This document shows, piece by piece, positions 1 to 12,499 of a stretch of 64,000 nucleotides of DNA. Position 1 is the first letter of the stretch; each line of letters begins with the position of its first letter. The DNA comes from Zingiber officinale. Taxonomy: Eukaryota; Streptophyta; Magnoliopsida; Zingiberales; Zingiberaceae. The position numbers and the translations under genes are program-made. The stretch spans positions 34,483,202 to 34,547,201 of the forward strand of contig NC_055987.1 of assembly GCF_018446385.1 (NCBI RefSeq). Reading direction: 5' to 3'. A model generated the notes under the pieces. It saw nothing but the letters and a program-made list of their open reading frames with translations, ran no database searches and was not told where the DNA came from.

Positions 1-1937
1 AGATAGAATGGGATTAATCATTGGAGTGCTTGTAGTGTAATTTGGTATTAGTTTATCTTGACTATAAAATTACACTATTACACTCTGAGTGTATTGAGCA
101 GGACCATTTGAGGTAATTTCTTTTTATACTGACTATATAAAAGAACAAAACCTCTGTTATTATGAAAGTGCGTACTCTTAATCATGATATAATAACTAAC
201 ACGTATACTTAATATTTATTTCTTTAATTTATCAAAGGGTGAGATTTAGTTCGTTAAATCAATAGGCCCGATAAATTGGGAAATGATATTAATTATATGG
301 TGTGTTGTTGATTATAGAATGAAACTGTGTCCTAGTAATCTAGGTTAGTGATGTCCCCTTGAAGAGCTCATAAGGATTGTCATGTAAACCCTGTAAGTGG
401 ACTTAGTCCGACATGATAATAAGGTTGAGTGGTACACTCTTTGAGCTAGATATTAATTAAGTGAGTTGTCAGTAACTCATTTAATTAGTGGGCATTCAAT
501 ATCTTAAACACAGGGAGACTAACACACTCATGATAAGAAGGAGCCCATATTATAATATAGAATTGGTGCGGTAGTGCAATAATAACTCTTTAGTGGTATG
601 AGTTATTATTGATGAACTTAAGTTGGGTGTTCGGGGCGAACACCGGAAGCTCAAGCTCATCGGGAGACCAAAACCAATTCCTCCTCTCAGTCCCTGTTGT
701 TGCCTCTTATTTATAAAGTCTTATATCCACTTAAAGCCAAGCTTCTTACCCATCTTGTTGTGGTCGGCCAAGGCAAGCTTGGAGCCCAAGCTAGGGCCAA
801 CAAAGCCAAAGGATGGAGCCATGTTGTGGTCGGCCAAACTTAGAGCCCAAGCTAAATGGTCGGCCACATAAAATATAAAAGGTTATTTTCTAGTTTAAAA
901 TCTTTCCTTTTGTGGAAGTCATGGTTTTAAAGAGAGTTTTAAAATATTAAAATCTTTTCTTTTATAGCTTTCTACAAAGGATTAAGAGAGAGGTTTGATA
1001 TTTTTCCTTATTTGTAGTTAAAAGAAAATTTTTAATTTTTGATAAAACTTTCCCTTTTTGTAACCATCCACATGTTTTTAAAAGAGAGATTTTAATTTAT
1101 AAAATTTTCCTTTTGTAACCAACAAGGGATTTAAAAGAGGAATTTTTTATTAAAAATTTCTTACTGGAAATAAATAAGGAAGTTTTAATTTTATGTATAA
1201 AACTTTCCTTGTTTGGAGCACATGTGTAGGGTCGGTCATGACAAGCATTAAAAGGAAGTTTTAATTTTTTTTATTTTAAAACTTTCCATTTTAGTCATTG
1301 GCAAGGAAAATAAAGAAGTTTTAATTATGTTTAAAACTTTCCTTTTTTCCCAAGACCAAGGATTATAAAAGAGATGGAGGGGGTGTCTCATGAGATAACA
1401 GATCTTCTACTTCTCTCTTCCAATCCTTTAGTGACCGACCCTTATCCTTTTCTCTTCTCCTTTTGTTTTCTCTCTTGGAGGTCGACGGCATCAAGCATTG
1501 TTTTCTCTTGGTGGTCGGTTGCTTGAAGGAGAAGAAGGAGAGAAGGAAGCTCTCTTGTCTAGCATCCCTTGGAGGTTAGTTGGTGGCCAAATATTGGAAG
1601 CAAAGGAAGAAGTTTGGGTGGATTTCAACTTGTAAGATCGTCGCCCACACGACGTCCAAGAGAAGAAGAGAAATACAGCAGAAGATCAAGAGGTCTATAA
1701 GCTGCAAAAGGTATAACTAGTTATTAGTTTCCGCATCATAACTAGTTCATCTTTTGTATATATCTTGAAAAACCAAACACAAGAGGTTATCGATTTTAGG
1801 TTATCATTTTGTTAGCGATTTTATTTTTCGATTTCATGTTTCAATATTGTGTTTCTATTGAGGTCTCTGTAGTTAAACCTAGTTCATTGTAAGAAGTTAA
1901 ATATCCGATTTCTTTGAAAGTGTTTATTTAGGATGTG
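1..1937 (+). repeat. Copia-1 left (5') LTR, cut by the window edge
   Basis: Position 1 aligns with about 7057 in the right LTR, and the match runs to about 1937 (right copy about 8947). The 82-codon open frame at 623-871 recurs at 7677-7925, so it is LTR sequence and not a gene. The stretch 880-1355 carries several imperfect inverted repeats of the kind GGAAGTTTTAAT...AAAACTTTCC. Confidence 0.9.
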
Positions 1938-2944
1938 CAAATAGATTAACTCTGTAGTTGCAGGCTCCAACTATTACGTCCTATTGTGATTGTGTGTGAT
2001 TAGACCCTCGGACACGTCGAGGACATTTTATATGTGTGCATGATTGTATTTATTAAATACAGCGGAGCTGTATTAGTTTTAGAATTTTACATTTTGTTCG
2101 ATCTAGACTTTATGTACATTCATTTGGGGAATATAGGATCGATATATGTAAAATTTTATTTTGGTCGCGGATCGTATCCTTGCGAGGCGTGGTGCTATTT
2201 GAGGACCAGAGACGCAGCAGAAAAGGAAGCTCGATGGACGCAACGACATGAGCCCTAGGGCTAACGGCTAGTTTTGACGACTGCTAGGGCTGGCAGCACA
2301 CGGAGGACAGTGATGGAAGAGGTCATAATAGTTAGAAAATTATTTTTCCATATTTATTACTTTTATTTGCTATGATGTGTGTGTGCATGTTAAAATCTGC
2401 ATCTTAAATAACTAAGTGGGAGAGGGATTTATAAATAAATTTCACAGTCTCCATTACTGGTTTGTAAGTGATGCAACAAAACTTGCGCGTTGGCTCTGAG
2501 TGTCTTCTTCCACATCTGATAAGTTTGTTTGTGGATCACTAGATCAAACTTCCTTTATGGATGATTATAAGAAATTATTTAGGAGCGTGTGATCTTCCCC
2601 ATCTGAAGGGGCACAATCCTATTTAATGGACTAAGTATCAAGTAATGGTATACACTTAGATGCATTTAATAATATCCTCCCCATTGGAGTCACTGCTATT
2701 ATTTGTGTGACCAAAGGAATACCAACTACTAATTTTATTTGTCATAAAGTTAGGTTGACATGAATAAAATTAATGGGTAAAACCTCATCTTACAAATGTT
2801 TGAATTTGTATACGTCCACACTATCGTGGCATATAAAATTCTCGGTGTTTTGAAGTGTTGGTGAATTTAAATGATATTGTTTGAGGAATCAATATTATTC
2901 TAAATTCTTAAGTTTTGACCAAAACTTATTTTGTGATTCTTAGG
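1938..2944 (+). other. Copia-1 leader between LTR and gag
   Basis: About 1 kb with no convincing gene. It separates the recognisable LTR from the gag start. I see no clear match to the usual initiator-Met tRNA primer site TGGTATCAGAGC here. The right LTR has a different sequence at the matching place (8948-9268). The 74-codon frame at 2034-2258 has no recognisable features. Confidence 0.55.
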
Positions 2945-3790
2945 ATGACTTTCAACCCACTTGCTATTATTCTGAAAGAGAACAAACTTACTGGTCCCAA
3001 TTATATAGATTGGAAAAGAAACTAAAGGCTATAAGTTTGTACTGTTAGAGGTCTGCCCTAATAAGCCTAATAGTGATTCTAGTGAAGAGGAGATTGAGTA
3101 TCATAAGAAATGGGTCAAGGCAGATGAGATGGCGTAGTATTACATTTTGGCTTCTATGTCAAATGTGCTGCAACATCAGCATCAGTCCATGCCTACTGCT
3201 TATAACATGATGTACAATCTCAAGGAACTCTTCGGACACCAGAATCGGACTGCTAGGCAAGAGGCTATGTGAAACTTAATGACAGCCACTATATCAAAGG
3301 GGACACCCGTAAGGGATTATATCCTCAAAATGATGGCTTACTTGAATGAGATACAAATCCTTGGATCTGAAATCGATGGGGAAACCCAGGTCGATATTAT
3401 TCTCCAAACGCTACCCAAAAGTTTTGAGTAGTTCTGCCTGAACTACAATATGAATAAAAGGATTTATTCATTGACGGAACTACTGACAGAACTTCAAGCA
3501 GCACAAGGGTTATTTCTTCATAGTTCTCAAATCCACTTTGTTGAAAATGTTTCTACTTCTAAGTCGAAAGGCAAGAAGAAGAAGAAGAAGAAACAAGCTG
3601 GCTCGGCAAAGAAAGTGAATCGATCTCTAGGTACTGGACTAAAAGCAGGAGTGAAGAAGCCGAAGGGCAAGTGCTTCATTTGCAAGCAGTCTGGACATTG
3701 GAAGGCAGACTGTCCTCGTAGGAAAGAGAACAATAAAGGTATATCTTATTCTCTAGTATTTGAAAAATGTTTAGCGGTGTTATCTACCAG
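2945..3790 (+). pseudogene. Copia-1 gag, broken
   Basis: The frame starting at the ATG at 2945 reads like a Copia gag N-terminus (MTFNPLAIILKENKLTG, then a YIDW motif). Further on come the gag core, a lysine-rich linker and a CCHC zinc knuckle (CFICKQSGHWKADC, near 3675-3715). In this family gag packages element RNA in cytoplasmic particles. It is broken in several places and is not expected to work. Confidence 0.8.
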
Positions 3791-6760
3791 TACCTAGTAT
3801 GTAGATACAGGAGCCTCTGATCATGTTTGCAATACATTGCAGGGGTTCCAGGAAACCCGACAACTATATGAAAGAGAGATAACCGTCTACATGGGCAATG
3901 CTACGAAAGTGGTGGTTGTTGTAGTGGGAGATGTTTACTTATCATTTGATAGGAATAGAACTTTGATTTTAAGAAATTGTCTTTATGTACCAAGTTTTAG
4001 AAAAAATTTAATTTCAATTTCTAAACTATTTTTGGATAGATATACTGTTTCTTTTGATGACAAAGTGGTTATCAAGAAAAATAAGATAGTTATCTATTCT
4101 GGTACATTAGTTGGTAATTTATATACTCTAAATCCAATAACTCCCACAAAGCAACAAATGGAAATTAATAACACATCCTCTAATTCTAATAAGAAAAAAG
4201 AACCTTCGAAAATGAACCAAACATATCTTTGGCATCTAAGACTTTGTCATATTAAACTTGAGTAGGATTCAAAGGCTAATAGCCAATGGACTCTTAGGTT
4301 CATTAGTGTTGGAAAACTTTCCAACTTGCGAATCTTGCTTGGAAGGAAAAATGACCAAGAGCCTTTTAAGGCCAAGGGGTATAGAGTAAAAGATATGTTA
4401 GAATTGGTTCATTCTGATTTGTGTGGACCTATGACTATCCAAGCGAGAGGTGGTTTCAAATATTTTGTCTCTTTTATAAATGAATATTCGAGATATAGGG
4501 GGGCATTTACTTGATGCATCGTAAGTCTGAGTGCTTTAATAAATTCAAAAAGTACAAGGTTAATGTGGAGAAATGTCATGATAAAAGTATCAAGATATTA
4601 TGGTCCGATCATGGTGGCGAGTACCTCTCAGGAGAGTTTAGGAATTACTTATCAGAGGTTGGGATTCAATCCCAATTATCTGCACCTGGTACACCCCAAC
4701 AGAATGGTGTGGCAGAACGAAGGAATAGGACTCTTATGGAAATGGTTAGATCGATGATGAGTTATTCAAAATTACTAAATTTATTCTGGGGATATGCTTT
4801 AGAAATAGCAGTGTACATTCTGAAATTGGTACCATCTAAATCAGTACCCTCTACTCCCATGGAATTGTGGAATGGGCGTAAGCCTAGTTTGAGTCATGTT
4901 CAAATGTGGGGAGTCCAGCACATGTGCTGAAGGGAGATGTTGATAAGTTGGAATCTCATACAGAAGTTCGCCTGTTTATAGGTTATCCTAAAGGAACGAA
5001 AGGTGGTTTGTTTTATAGTCCTAAAAGTCAGAAGATCATTGTTAGCACTAATGCCCGATTTTTAGAAGAGGACTATGTAATGAACCACAAACCCATGAGT
5101 GAAGTTGTTCTAGAAGAAATGAGAGAGGACACATCTACTTTAGTACAAACAGTGCAAGATGAAATATCACTAGAAACTACAACGTCTATCACAAATGATA
5201 CACAACTACAGACAGTATCTCGTCGTAGTGGGAGGGTTATTAGGCAACCTGAAAGATTCATGTTTTTGGGATAGTCTTCGGACTTGATCCCAGGAAAACA
5301 TGAACCTGATCCCCAAACATATGATGAAGCACTCCAAGATAAAGATGCAGCATCTTGGTAAAGAGCAATGAATTCAAAAATAGAATCTGTGTATTCTAAC
5401 AAAGTCTAGGAGCAAGTAGAACCATCAAATGGTGTAAAAGCTATTGGATGTAAATGGATCTACAAAAGAAAAAGAGGGGCAAATGGGAAGGTGGAAATCT
5501 TCAAAGCAAGGCTTGTTGCGAAGTGGTATACTCAGAAAGAGAGAATCGATTATGAGGAAACTTTTTCTCCAGTAGCTATACTTAAGTCTATCCGGATACT
5601 CTTATCTATTACTGCTCATATGGATTATGAGGTTTGGCAAATGAATGTCAAAACAGCTTTCCTTAATGAAAGTCTTGAAAAAAACATCCATATGAAGCAA
5701 CCAGAGGGGTTTATTGCAAAGGGCAAAGAGCATCTTATATGTAAGTTCAATCGGTCTATTTATGGACTGAAGTAAGCTTCAAGATCTTGGAACATCCGGT
5801 TTAATGAAGTAATCCAATCTTATGGATTTATTCAGTGCCCGAATGAGTCTTGTGTATATAAGAAGTGTGATGGAAACGTGATGGTATTTCTTGTACTATA
5901 CGTAGATGACATTTTGATAGTTTGCAACAATGTCAAAGTGTTGTCAGAAGTAAGGGTATGGTTATCCAAGCAATTCAATATGAAGGACTTGGGAGAATGC
6001 GGACATATTCTAGGGATCAAAGTAATAAAGGATCGCAAGAAAAGAATGTTGTGCTTATCTCAAGCTTCATATATTGATACTATCCTAGCTCGTTTTAGCA
6101 TACAAAACTCCAAGAGATGTCTTCTAAGACATCAAAATAGATAGAGGAAATAAAGACAGTTCCTTATGCTTCAGCTGTAGGAAGCCTAATGTATGCAATG
6201 TTATGCACGAGATCGGATATCTGTTTTGTCGTGGGCATAGTTAGCAGATATCAAAGTAATCAAGGATAAGGGCATTGGACTGTCGTAAAGCATATATTAA
6301 AATACCTGAGAAGGACTGGAGATTATATGCTGGTTTACCAAGCAGATAATTTACTCCCTGTGGGTTACACGGATTCTAACTTCCAATCAGATAGGGATAA
6401 TAGTAAGTCTACCTCAGGTTATGTGTTTACTTTAGGAGGTGGAGTCATAGCATGGAGGAGTGTTAAGCAGAAATGCGTTTCAGACTCAACCATGGAAGCT
6501 GAGTATATGACAGCCTCTGAGGAAGCCAAAGAAGATATATGGCTCAGGAACTTTTTGATGAACTTAGATGTGATTCCTGGTTTGCCCAAAATCATCATAA
6601 TTTAGCGGTGCAGTAGCAAACTCGAAGGAACCACGAGCCCATAAGGCGAGTAAACACATTGAGCGCAAGTACCACCTGATACAAGACATTATAAAGCGAG
6701 GAGAAGTTGTTGTCGCGAAGATTACATCAGCAGATAACCTGGCAGATCCTTTCACTAAGG
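3791..6760 (+). pseudogene. Copia-1 pol (protease, integrase, RT, RNase H), broken
   Basis: The domains follow Copia order. A protease-like start lies near 3800 (VDTGASDHVC). The integrase zinc and core region spans about 4200-4900 (HSDLCGPM, WSDHGGEYLS, QQNGVAERRNRTLMEM). Reverse transcriptase spans about 5400-6150 (QMNVKTAFLN, and the active-site box LYVDDILIV near 5893-5930). RNase H spans about 6330-6760 (STMEAEYM). The polyprotein would cut, copy and integrate the element. The frame is broken several times along its length, so this is a dead copy. Confidence 0.85.
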
Positions 6761-6846
6761 TCTTTCCAGCGAAAGCTTTTGATCGGCATGTTGAGGGGAT
6801 GAGAATCAGATGTATGATAGTGTTTATGGCAGCATAGTCTTTTAGT

Positions 6847-6859
6847 ATAAGTGGAAAAT
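6847..6859 (+). other. Copia-1 polypurine tract
   Basis: The purine-rich run ATAAGTGGAAAAT lies directly before the TG that opens the right LTR. This is where plus-strand DNA priming is expected. It fixes the LTR start at 6860. Confidence 0.65.
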
Positions 6860-9268
6860 TGTTAAAGTGTATACTAAAAGTCTAGCTTTTTGTATAAACA
6901 TTTATTTTGAAATAAGAATCACATTGGTCAAATGTCTATATTTATGTTAAGTGTAGTTGTCCATTTAATTTATATTGTAGATAACATGGTGTGTGGTGTC
7001 ACACAAAAGATCATGTTATCAATTTCTTATAAATTATAAATAGTAGCTCACAACCAAGATGGAATGGGACAAACCATTGGAGTGGTTGTAGTGTAATTTA
7101 ATATTAGTTTATCTTGACTACAAAATTACACTAGTACACTATAAGTGTATTGAGCAGGATCATTTGAGGTAGTTTCTTTTTATACTGACTATATAAAAGA
7201 ACAATACCTCGGTTATTATGGAAGTGCGCACTCTTAATCATGATATAAAAACAAGCACGTATACTTAATATTTATTTCTTTAATTTATCAAAAGGTGAGA
7301 TTTAGTTCGTTAAATCAATACGCCCGAAAAATTGGGAAGTGATATTTTATATGGTGTGTTGTTGATTATAGAATGAAACTGTGTCCTAGTAATTTAGGTT
7401 AATGATGTCCCCTTGAGGAGCTCATAAGGATTGTCATGTAAACCCTGCAAGTGGACTTAGTCCGACATGACAATAAGGTTGAGTGGTACACTCTTTGAGC
7501 TAGATATTAATTAAGTAAGTTGTCGATAACTCATTTAATTAGTGGACATTCAATATCTTAAACACAAGGAGACTAACACACTCATGATAAGAAGGAGCCC
7601 ATATTATAATATAGGATTGATGCGGTAGTGCAATAATAACTCTTTAGTGGTATGAGTTATTATTGATGAACTTAAGTTGGGTGTTCGAGGTGAACATGGG
7701 AAGCTCAAGCTCATCGGGAGACCAAAACCAATTCCTCCTCTCAGTCCCTGTTGTAGCCTCTTATTTATAAAGTCTTATGTCCACTTAAAGCCAAGCTTCT
7801 TACCCATCTTGTTGTGGTCGGCCAAGGCAAGCTTGGAGACCAAGCTAGGGCCGATAAAGCCAAAGGATAGAGCCATGTTGTGGTTGGCCAAGCTTAGAGC
7901 CCAAGCTAAATGGCCGGCCACATAAAATATAAAAGGTTATTTTATATTTTAAAATCTTTCCTTTTGTAGAAGTCATGGTTTTAAAGAGAGTTTTTAAATT
8001 TTAAAATCTTTCTTTTTATAGTTTTCTACAAAGGATTAAGAGAGAAGTTTGCTATCTTTCCTTATTTGTAGTTAAAAGAAAGATTTTTATAGCCCAAGAT
8101 TTTAATTTATAAAATTTTCCTTTTGTAACCAACAAGGAATTTAAAAGAGGAATTTTTTATTAAAAATTTTTTACTGGAAACAAATAAGGAAGTTTTAATT
8201 TTATGTATAAAACTTTCCTTATTTGGAGCACATGTGTAGGGACAGCCATGACAAGCATTAAAAGGAAGTTTTAATTTTTTTTTATTTTAAAACTTTCTTT
8301 TTTAGTCATTGACAAGGAAAATAAGGAAGTTTTAATTATGTTTAAAACTTTCCTTTTTTGCCAAGACCAAGGATTATAAAAGAGATAGAGGGGGTGCCTC
8401 ATGAGATAACAGATCTTATATTCCTCTCTTCCAATACTTTGGTGGCCGACCCTTATCCTTTTCTCTTCTCCTTTTGTTTTCTCTCTTGGAGGTCGGAGCA
8501 TCAAGCATTGTTTTCTCTTGGTGGCCGATTGCTTGAAGGAGAAGAAGGAGAGAAGGAAGCTCTATTGTCTAGCATCCCTTGGAGGTTAGTTGGTGGTCGA
8601 ATATTGGAAACAAAGGAAGAAGCTTGGGTGGATTTCATCTTGGAAGATTGTCGCCCACACAACGTCCAAGAGAAGAAGAGAAATACAGCAGAAGATCAAG
8701 ATGTCTATAAACTACAAAAGGTATAACTAGTTATTAGTTTCCGCATCATAACTAGTTCATCTTTTGTATAGATTTTGAAAAACCAAATACAAGAGGTTAT
8801 CATTTTTAGGTTATCGTTTTGTTATTGATTTTATTTTTCAATTTCATGTTTCGATATTGTGTTTCTATTGAGGTCTCTGTAGTTAAACCTAGTTTACTGT
8901 AAGAAGTTCAATATCTGATTTCTTTGAAAGGCTTTGTCTAGGAAGTGGTGGATGATCCCATATCCAAGAAGGCCTAGTGCTTCACCATGTTTAACTTGGA
9001 AGCCAATATTTGAAATAGATATTTAATTGACTTCTGTAATATGGTTTAACTTTGGAAGATCACATCGGTTAAACTTGGAGTAAAACTGTTAAGTATCGTT
9101 TCTAATCAAAGTTTAACTTCTAAAGGACAATTTGGATTAATAATGTTAAGCATCGTTTGCAATCCAAATTTAACTTCAGTAGAGCACATGGGTAGCTAGG
9201 ATAGTTCTATGCTTGTACAAAATTTTTGTACAGGGGAACTAGAATGGTATTCCGAGTAGCAACCAACA
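6860..9268 (+). repeat. Copia-1 right (3') LTR
   Basis: The LTR opens with TGTTAAAGTGTATAC after a purine tract. It matches the left LTR to about 8947, then runs on with a tail found only here. I read the end as ...CAACCAACA at 9268, because the tail (GGCTTTGTCTAGG..., then TTGTACAGGGGAACTAG) looks like the usual 3' end of LTRs of this Copia type. That gives a length of about 2.4 kb. The outer end is less certain than the start. Confidence 0.75.
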
Positions 9269-10590
9269 AGTTGCGCATCTGCACTCAAGAATAAAGGAAA
9301 TCATCACCGGACTCTCGAATCTCGTCTCGAAGAAACGGTAAGTAACTGAGATTCGCTAAGGTACGCCCTCAATTCATTTCCTAGAAATACAAAATGGGCA
9401 TCACTAGTAGATGTCAGTGCATGAATCAAGATGTTCAGGTACGAAGGAGCCCAAGCACAACATCGCTCTCAAAGTATCGAGAGACGAACCTGAGTCGGAG
9501 TCTTCTCTCGACGACGAGGAAATGGTAATGATGGTAAGACGATTCAAGAATCTTTGTAAGTCTAGAAAAACTAACCATCCGCAGGGTAGAAAGAAAAAGA
9601 CCATCCACTGCTACCACTGCGACGAAGAAGGGCACGTCAAGGACAACTGCCCTAAGCTAAAGAACAAGGACAAAGATAAAAGTAAGAAGCCTGTCCAAAA
9701 GCGCAAGGTCCTAAAGGCGACGTGGGATGATACGTCGTCCGAATCGGAAGTCGAAGCCTTCTCCGGACTTGCACTAATGGCAAGTCATCAAGACGACGAC
9801 TACGAGTCAAGCTCTTCCGAAATGAGCATCGAGAGCATCGATGAAAGGGGAGCCACGTCGAAAGATAGCAACAATTTAGGGGGAGAAACGGACAATGAGA
9901 TCGACAAGGTAAGTCAGGTACGATCTCTTCCTCCAAACAAACTATTTAAGTTTATTAAACTGTTAACTAAGAATTGCTGTAAATTAGAAAAAGAAATTAA
10001 GAATTTAAAACTAATATTAGCTAAATCTTGCCCAATAGAAGAATTCGACAGAATTAATTTAGAAAATGAAAAATTAAAAATAGAAAATGATAATTTAAAA
10101 ATATAAGTAAATAACTTTAAAAATCATGCATGCTCATCTAATGCCAATGTTAGAAAATTTAACAATTTAAATTGATATTTTAGGTATCATAAGGGACAAA
10201 TTAGGAACATTTCAAAAAAATATGTCCCTAAGAAATTCTTAATTAATTCAGTTGGCTGGAACCTATATTGGGTTCCTAAGTCTGGCTTAATCTAAATTTT
10301 AATCGGATTTAGCACTTTCAGTAAGAAAATTAAACAGTGTGTTTCTTTATGAGGCTTGGTCTAAGGAAGTGATTGTTGCTCCAATAACCAAAAAGGTCTA
10401 GTGCCTCGCCACGACCTGGAAACCAAAATATTGAAATAAAATGTTTAATTAACTTTCTGATAAAGTATTAATGTTGAAATTTAATAATGCTTTAAAAAGT
10501 CTTTTAAACATTTTTTTTACTTATAATTTTTTTCGTAAAACTTTTACTTAGAAAAAATAAGTTAAAAAGTTCTTCTGAAATTAGAAATTT
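9269..10590 (+). pseudogene. SIRE-A: gag fragment of a SIRE/Maximus-type Copia element
   Basis: A reading frame (about 9411-10106) holds a CCHC knuckle (CYHCDEEGHVKDNCPK, near 9609-9656). Acidic serine-rich linkers follow, then a predicted coiled coil (KLEKEIKNLK... ENEKLKIENDNLK). This is the usual layout of the C-terminal half of SIRE-type gag. Beyond it, about 10170-10290, a line reading GWNLYWVPKSGL resembles the gag-pol spacer of the same group. The fragment has no LTR or pol of its own. It is bounded on the left by the Copia-1 LTR and on the right by the Gypsy-1 LTR. Confidence 0.75.
10349..10465 (+). repeat. Block shared with the Copia-1 LTR tail
   Basis: AGGCTTGGTCTAAGGAAGTG and the ~100 bases after it resemble 8930-9045, including GGTCTAGTGCCTCGCCA against GGCCTAGTGCTTCACCA. 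One copy lies in an LTR tail and the other in a SIRE gag-pol spacer. The match is imperfect and judged by eye. Confidence 0.6.
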
Positions 10591-12428
10591 CGACTGATCG
10601 ATCGAGGGCTCCTCAATCGATCAGCTGATCGATTCCATAGTGTTCTGTACGCGGGGATTTCATCCAATCGATCGGCTGACCGATTGAGGACTGCTCAATC
10701 GATCGGCTGATCGATTGGGTTTCTGATTTCTGCAGAAATCAGACCCGACTTCATACAGAACTTCCAGAAATCACTAAAACATAATATCACTCACATTTTA
10801 CTATCTATTAACAAGACAATTAGCAGTCTAAGCATGGCAAAACCTTTAGGTTCACAAATCATGAGACTTAGCATCCTAAAAGTGCAGAAAAAGTAACTAA
10901 GAGCTGAAATTCTTTGTCTTTAGGTGGGCTACTCCCCAAGAGTCTTTATTCCAAGTTCCTTGCACACACATCTTTATCGCATCGCCCTCTAGCCTCCGCT
11001 AATCCATCTTCCCTTTACATTTATCTGCAGCATAAGGAAAAAGGGAAACTATAAGCTTGGGAGCTTAGTAAGAAACCATCTACCTCACAAAAACATGCAT
11101 ACGAAGAAATCATGCTCTTTAAAAGATGTTATGTTGATATACATAATGAGAATCATACTAAAAGTGCTAGGAGCATGGTATGTGGACATGTAAATCATAG
11201 CAATCACATACTGAACATAAACTAATTACTGTACCATCAAGGAAGCTAAACCGATACATGAGCTAAGCAAAGACTTGTATCAGCTTACTGCTGTCACTGA
11301 ACTGTATTCATATATCTGATTTGTAAAGGTTTGAAAACTATTTCCATAATAGATAAAAATACTAAACATGCTGCTGATAGGCCCGGCAACTGTACTTGCT
11401 GTGTGCGCATCCCTAACTAGGCCCGAGGTAGCAAGTCCCGAATCTAGTAGGGTTACTAGGTTATCTAAACCTAGGGACGAGTATGGGAGCCCAACCCATG
11501 GACAACTGAAGTCCAGTACAGTGTCACTGATAAAGTAAAATACTGATTCATAGCTAATATATTTTATCTTGCTTTTACTATGTTATCTAAACATAGAGCT
11601 AGGTTATCTGAACCTAGAGGCGACTATAGGAGCCCAACCATTGGACCCTAGTCCCATATAACTGAAGCAAGACCATGTATGTTAATAAAATACATCTTTG
11701 GCATTTAACTGTACTATTAAAAATGCCTACTGTGGTATACGACTATACTAGTCATTTTATCGAGCACCTGGTGTGCTCTAATTCTGCATACGACTATTCT
11801 AAGATCATAAAAGCGATCTAGAATCATAAAAGCATGCGAATAGCTACTTATGCTGCAGGTGAGGGGTTACTTACATCCTGCGCTAAATATTCTTACAACC
11901 CGATCGCTAGATTTCTGGAGAAGATGATCGTGTCGACGATCTTCTTACGTCTATGCTTTCTTCTCGCGGAGGGGGACGTCCTCGTGTCGGAGTTATCGTC
12001 AGAAGGTGTTCCTACGCTCCTAGGAATGAAACCCTAGGTCTCCTTGGCCTTGGGCATGAAGAGAGGGTGCGGGAGAAGAGATGGCGTCGGGTGAGGGTGA
12101 GGGGAAAAGAGTGTTGTCGTTTGGAAAAATAATAACTCCTCTCTAAATTCCCTATTTATATTAAGTGCTTAACACCATCCAACTAAATCTTAAATAACAT
12201 TGTTCTCCTCTTCTTTCAGCACACCCCTGCCGGGGCCCCTTGGTTACTAGAGTCATCTATAAGGCGTAGAGTCTAATAGGTCTCGAGTTCGATTCCTGCT
12301 TAGGCTATTTTACATTTTTATTTAATTTTGCTACTTCCGCTATCCTAAAAATTCCAGAAAAATATTCTAAAATTTCATAAAATAATATAATATTTCTAAA
12401 ATTAATTAGAGAATTTTCGGGCGTTACA
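10591..12428 (-). repeat. Gypsy-1 3' LTR (left copy)
   Basis: It matches 17641-19551 of the other LTR and ends at ...GGGCGTTACA (12428), next to the purine tract. It holds the CGATCGGCTGATCG palindrome array at its left edge and a tRNA T-arm-like motif at 12231-12305. Confidence 0.9.
12231..12305 (+). other. tRNA-like / box-B-like motif in the Gypsy-1 LTR, copy 1
   Basis: On the plus strand (antisense to the element) the segment ends in AGTTCGATTCC (12286-12296). This is one base from the pol III box B consensus GGTTCGANTCC. It is followed by GCTTAGGCTA-like bases where an acceptor stem would fall. The counterpart in the other LTR is 19358-19430. I do not see a complete cloverleaf, so I do not call a tRNA gene. 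Confidence 0.35.
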
Positions 12429-12446
12429 ATCCCCCATACATTTTAA
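12429..12446 (-). other. Gypsy-1 polypurine tract
   Basis: The plus strand reads ATCCCCCATACATTTTAA directly inside the LTR. On the minus strand this is a purine-rich tract running into TGTAACGCC. It sets the LTR edge at 12428. Confidence 0.7.
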
Positions 12447-12499
12447 AAAGTTCGTCCTCGAACTTAGAATAACTCTGGGTACTTCTGTCTCATACTAGC

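Larger units (their letters stand above)
1..9268 (+). mobile_element. Copia-1: Ty1-copia LTR retrotransposon, broken
   Basis: Two long direct repeats (1-1937 and 6860-8947) flank a plus-strand interior with gag, protease, integrase, reverse transcriptase and RNase H in the Copia order (integrase before RT). The left LTR begins before the window, so the element is seen incompletely and its target-site duplication cannot be tested. The LTR type and gag suggest an Angela/Tork-like lineage, but I am not certain. The coding part is broken in roughly ten places, so this is a fossil. The LTRs differ by many scattered substitutions and small indels, which points to an insertion of moderate age. Confidence 0.9.

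Noticed and set aside
623-871. 82-codon open frame, with a near twin at 7677-7925
   Set aside because: Both lie at the same place in the two Copia-1 LTRs. Similar coding-looking pairs in other LTRs (23072/28718, 37505/45827, 56324/60941) are explained the same way.
12231-12305. A tRNA gene in the Gypsy-1 LTR
   Set aside because: Only the T-arm-like part and box B are convincing; the D-arm, anticodon arm and acceptor pairing are not clear. It is kept only as a motif.
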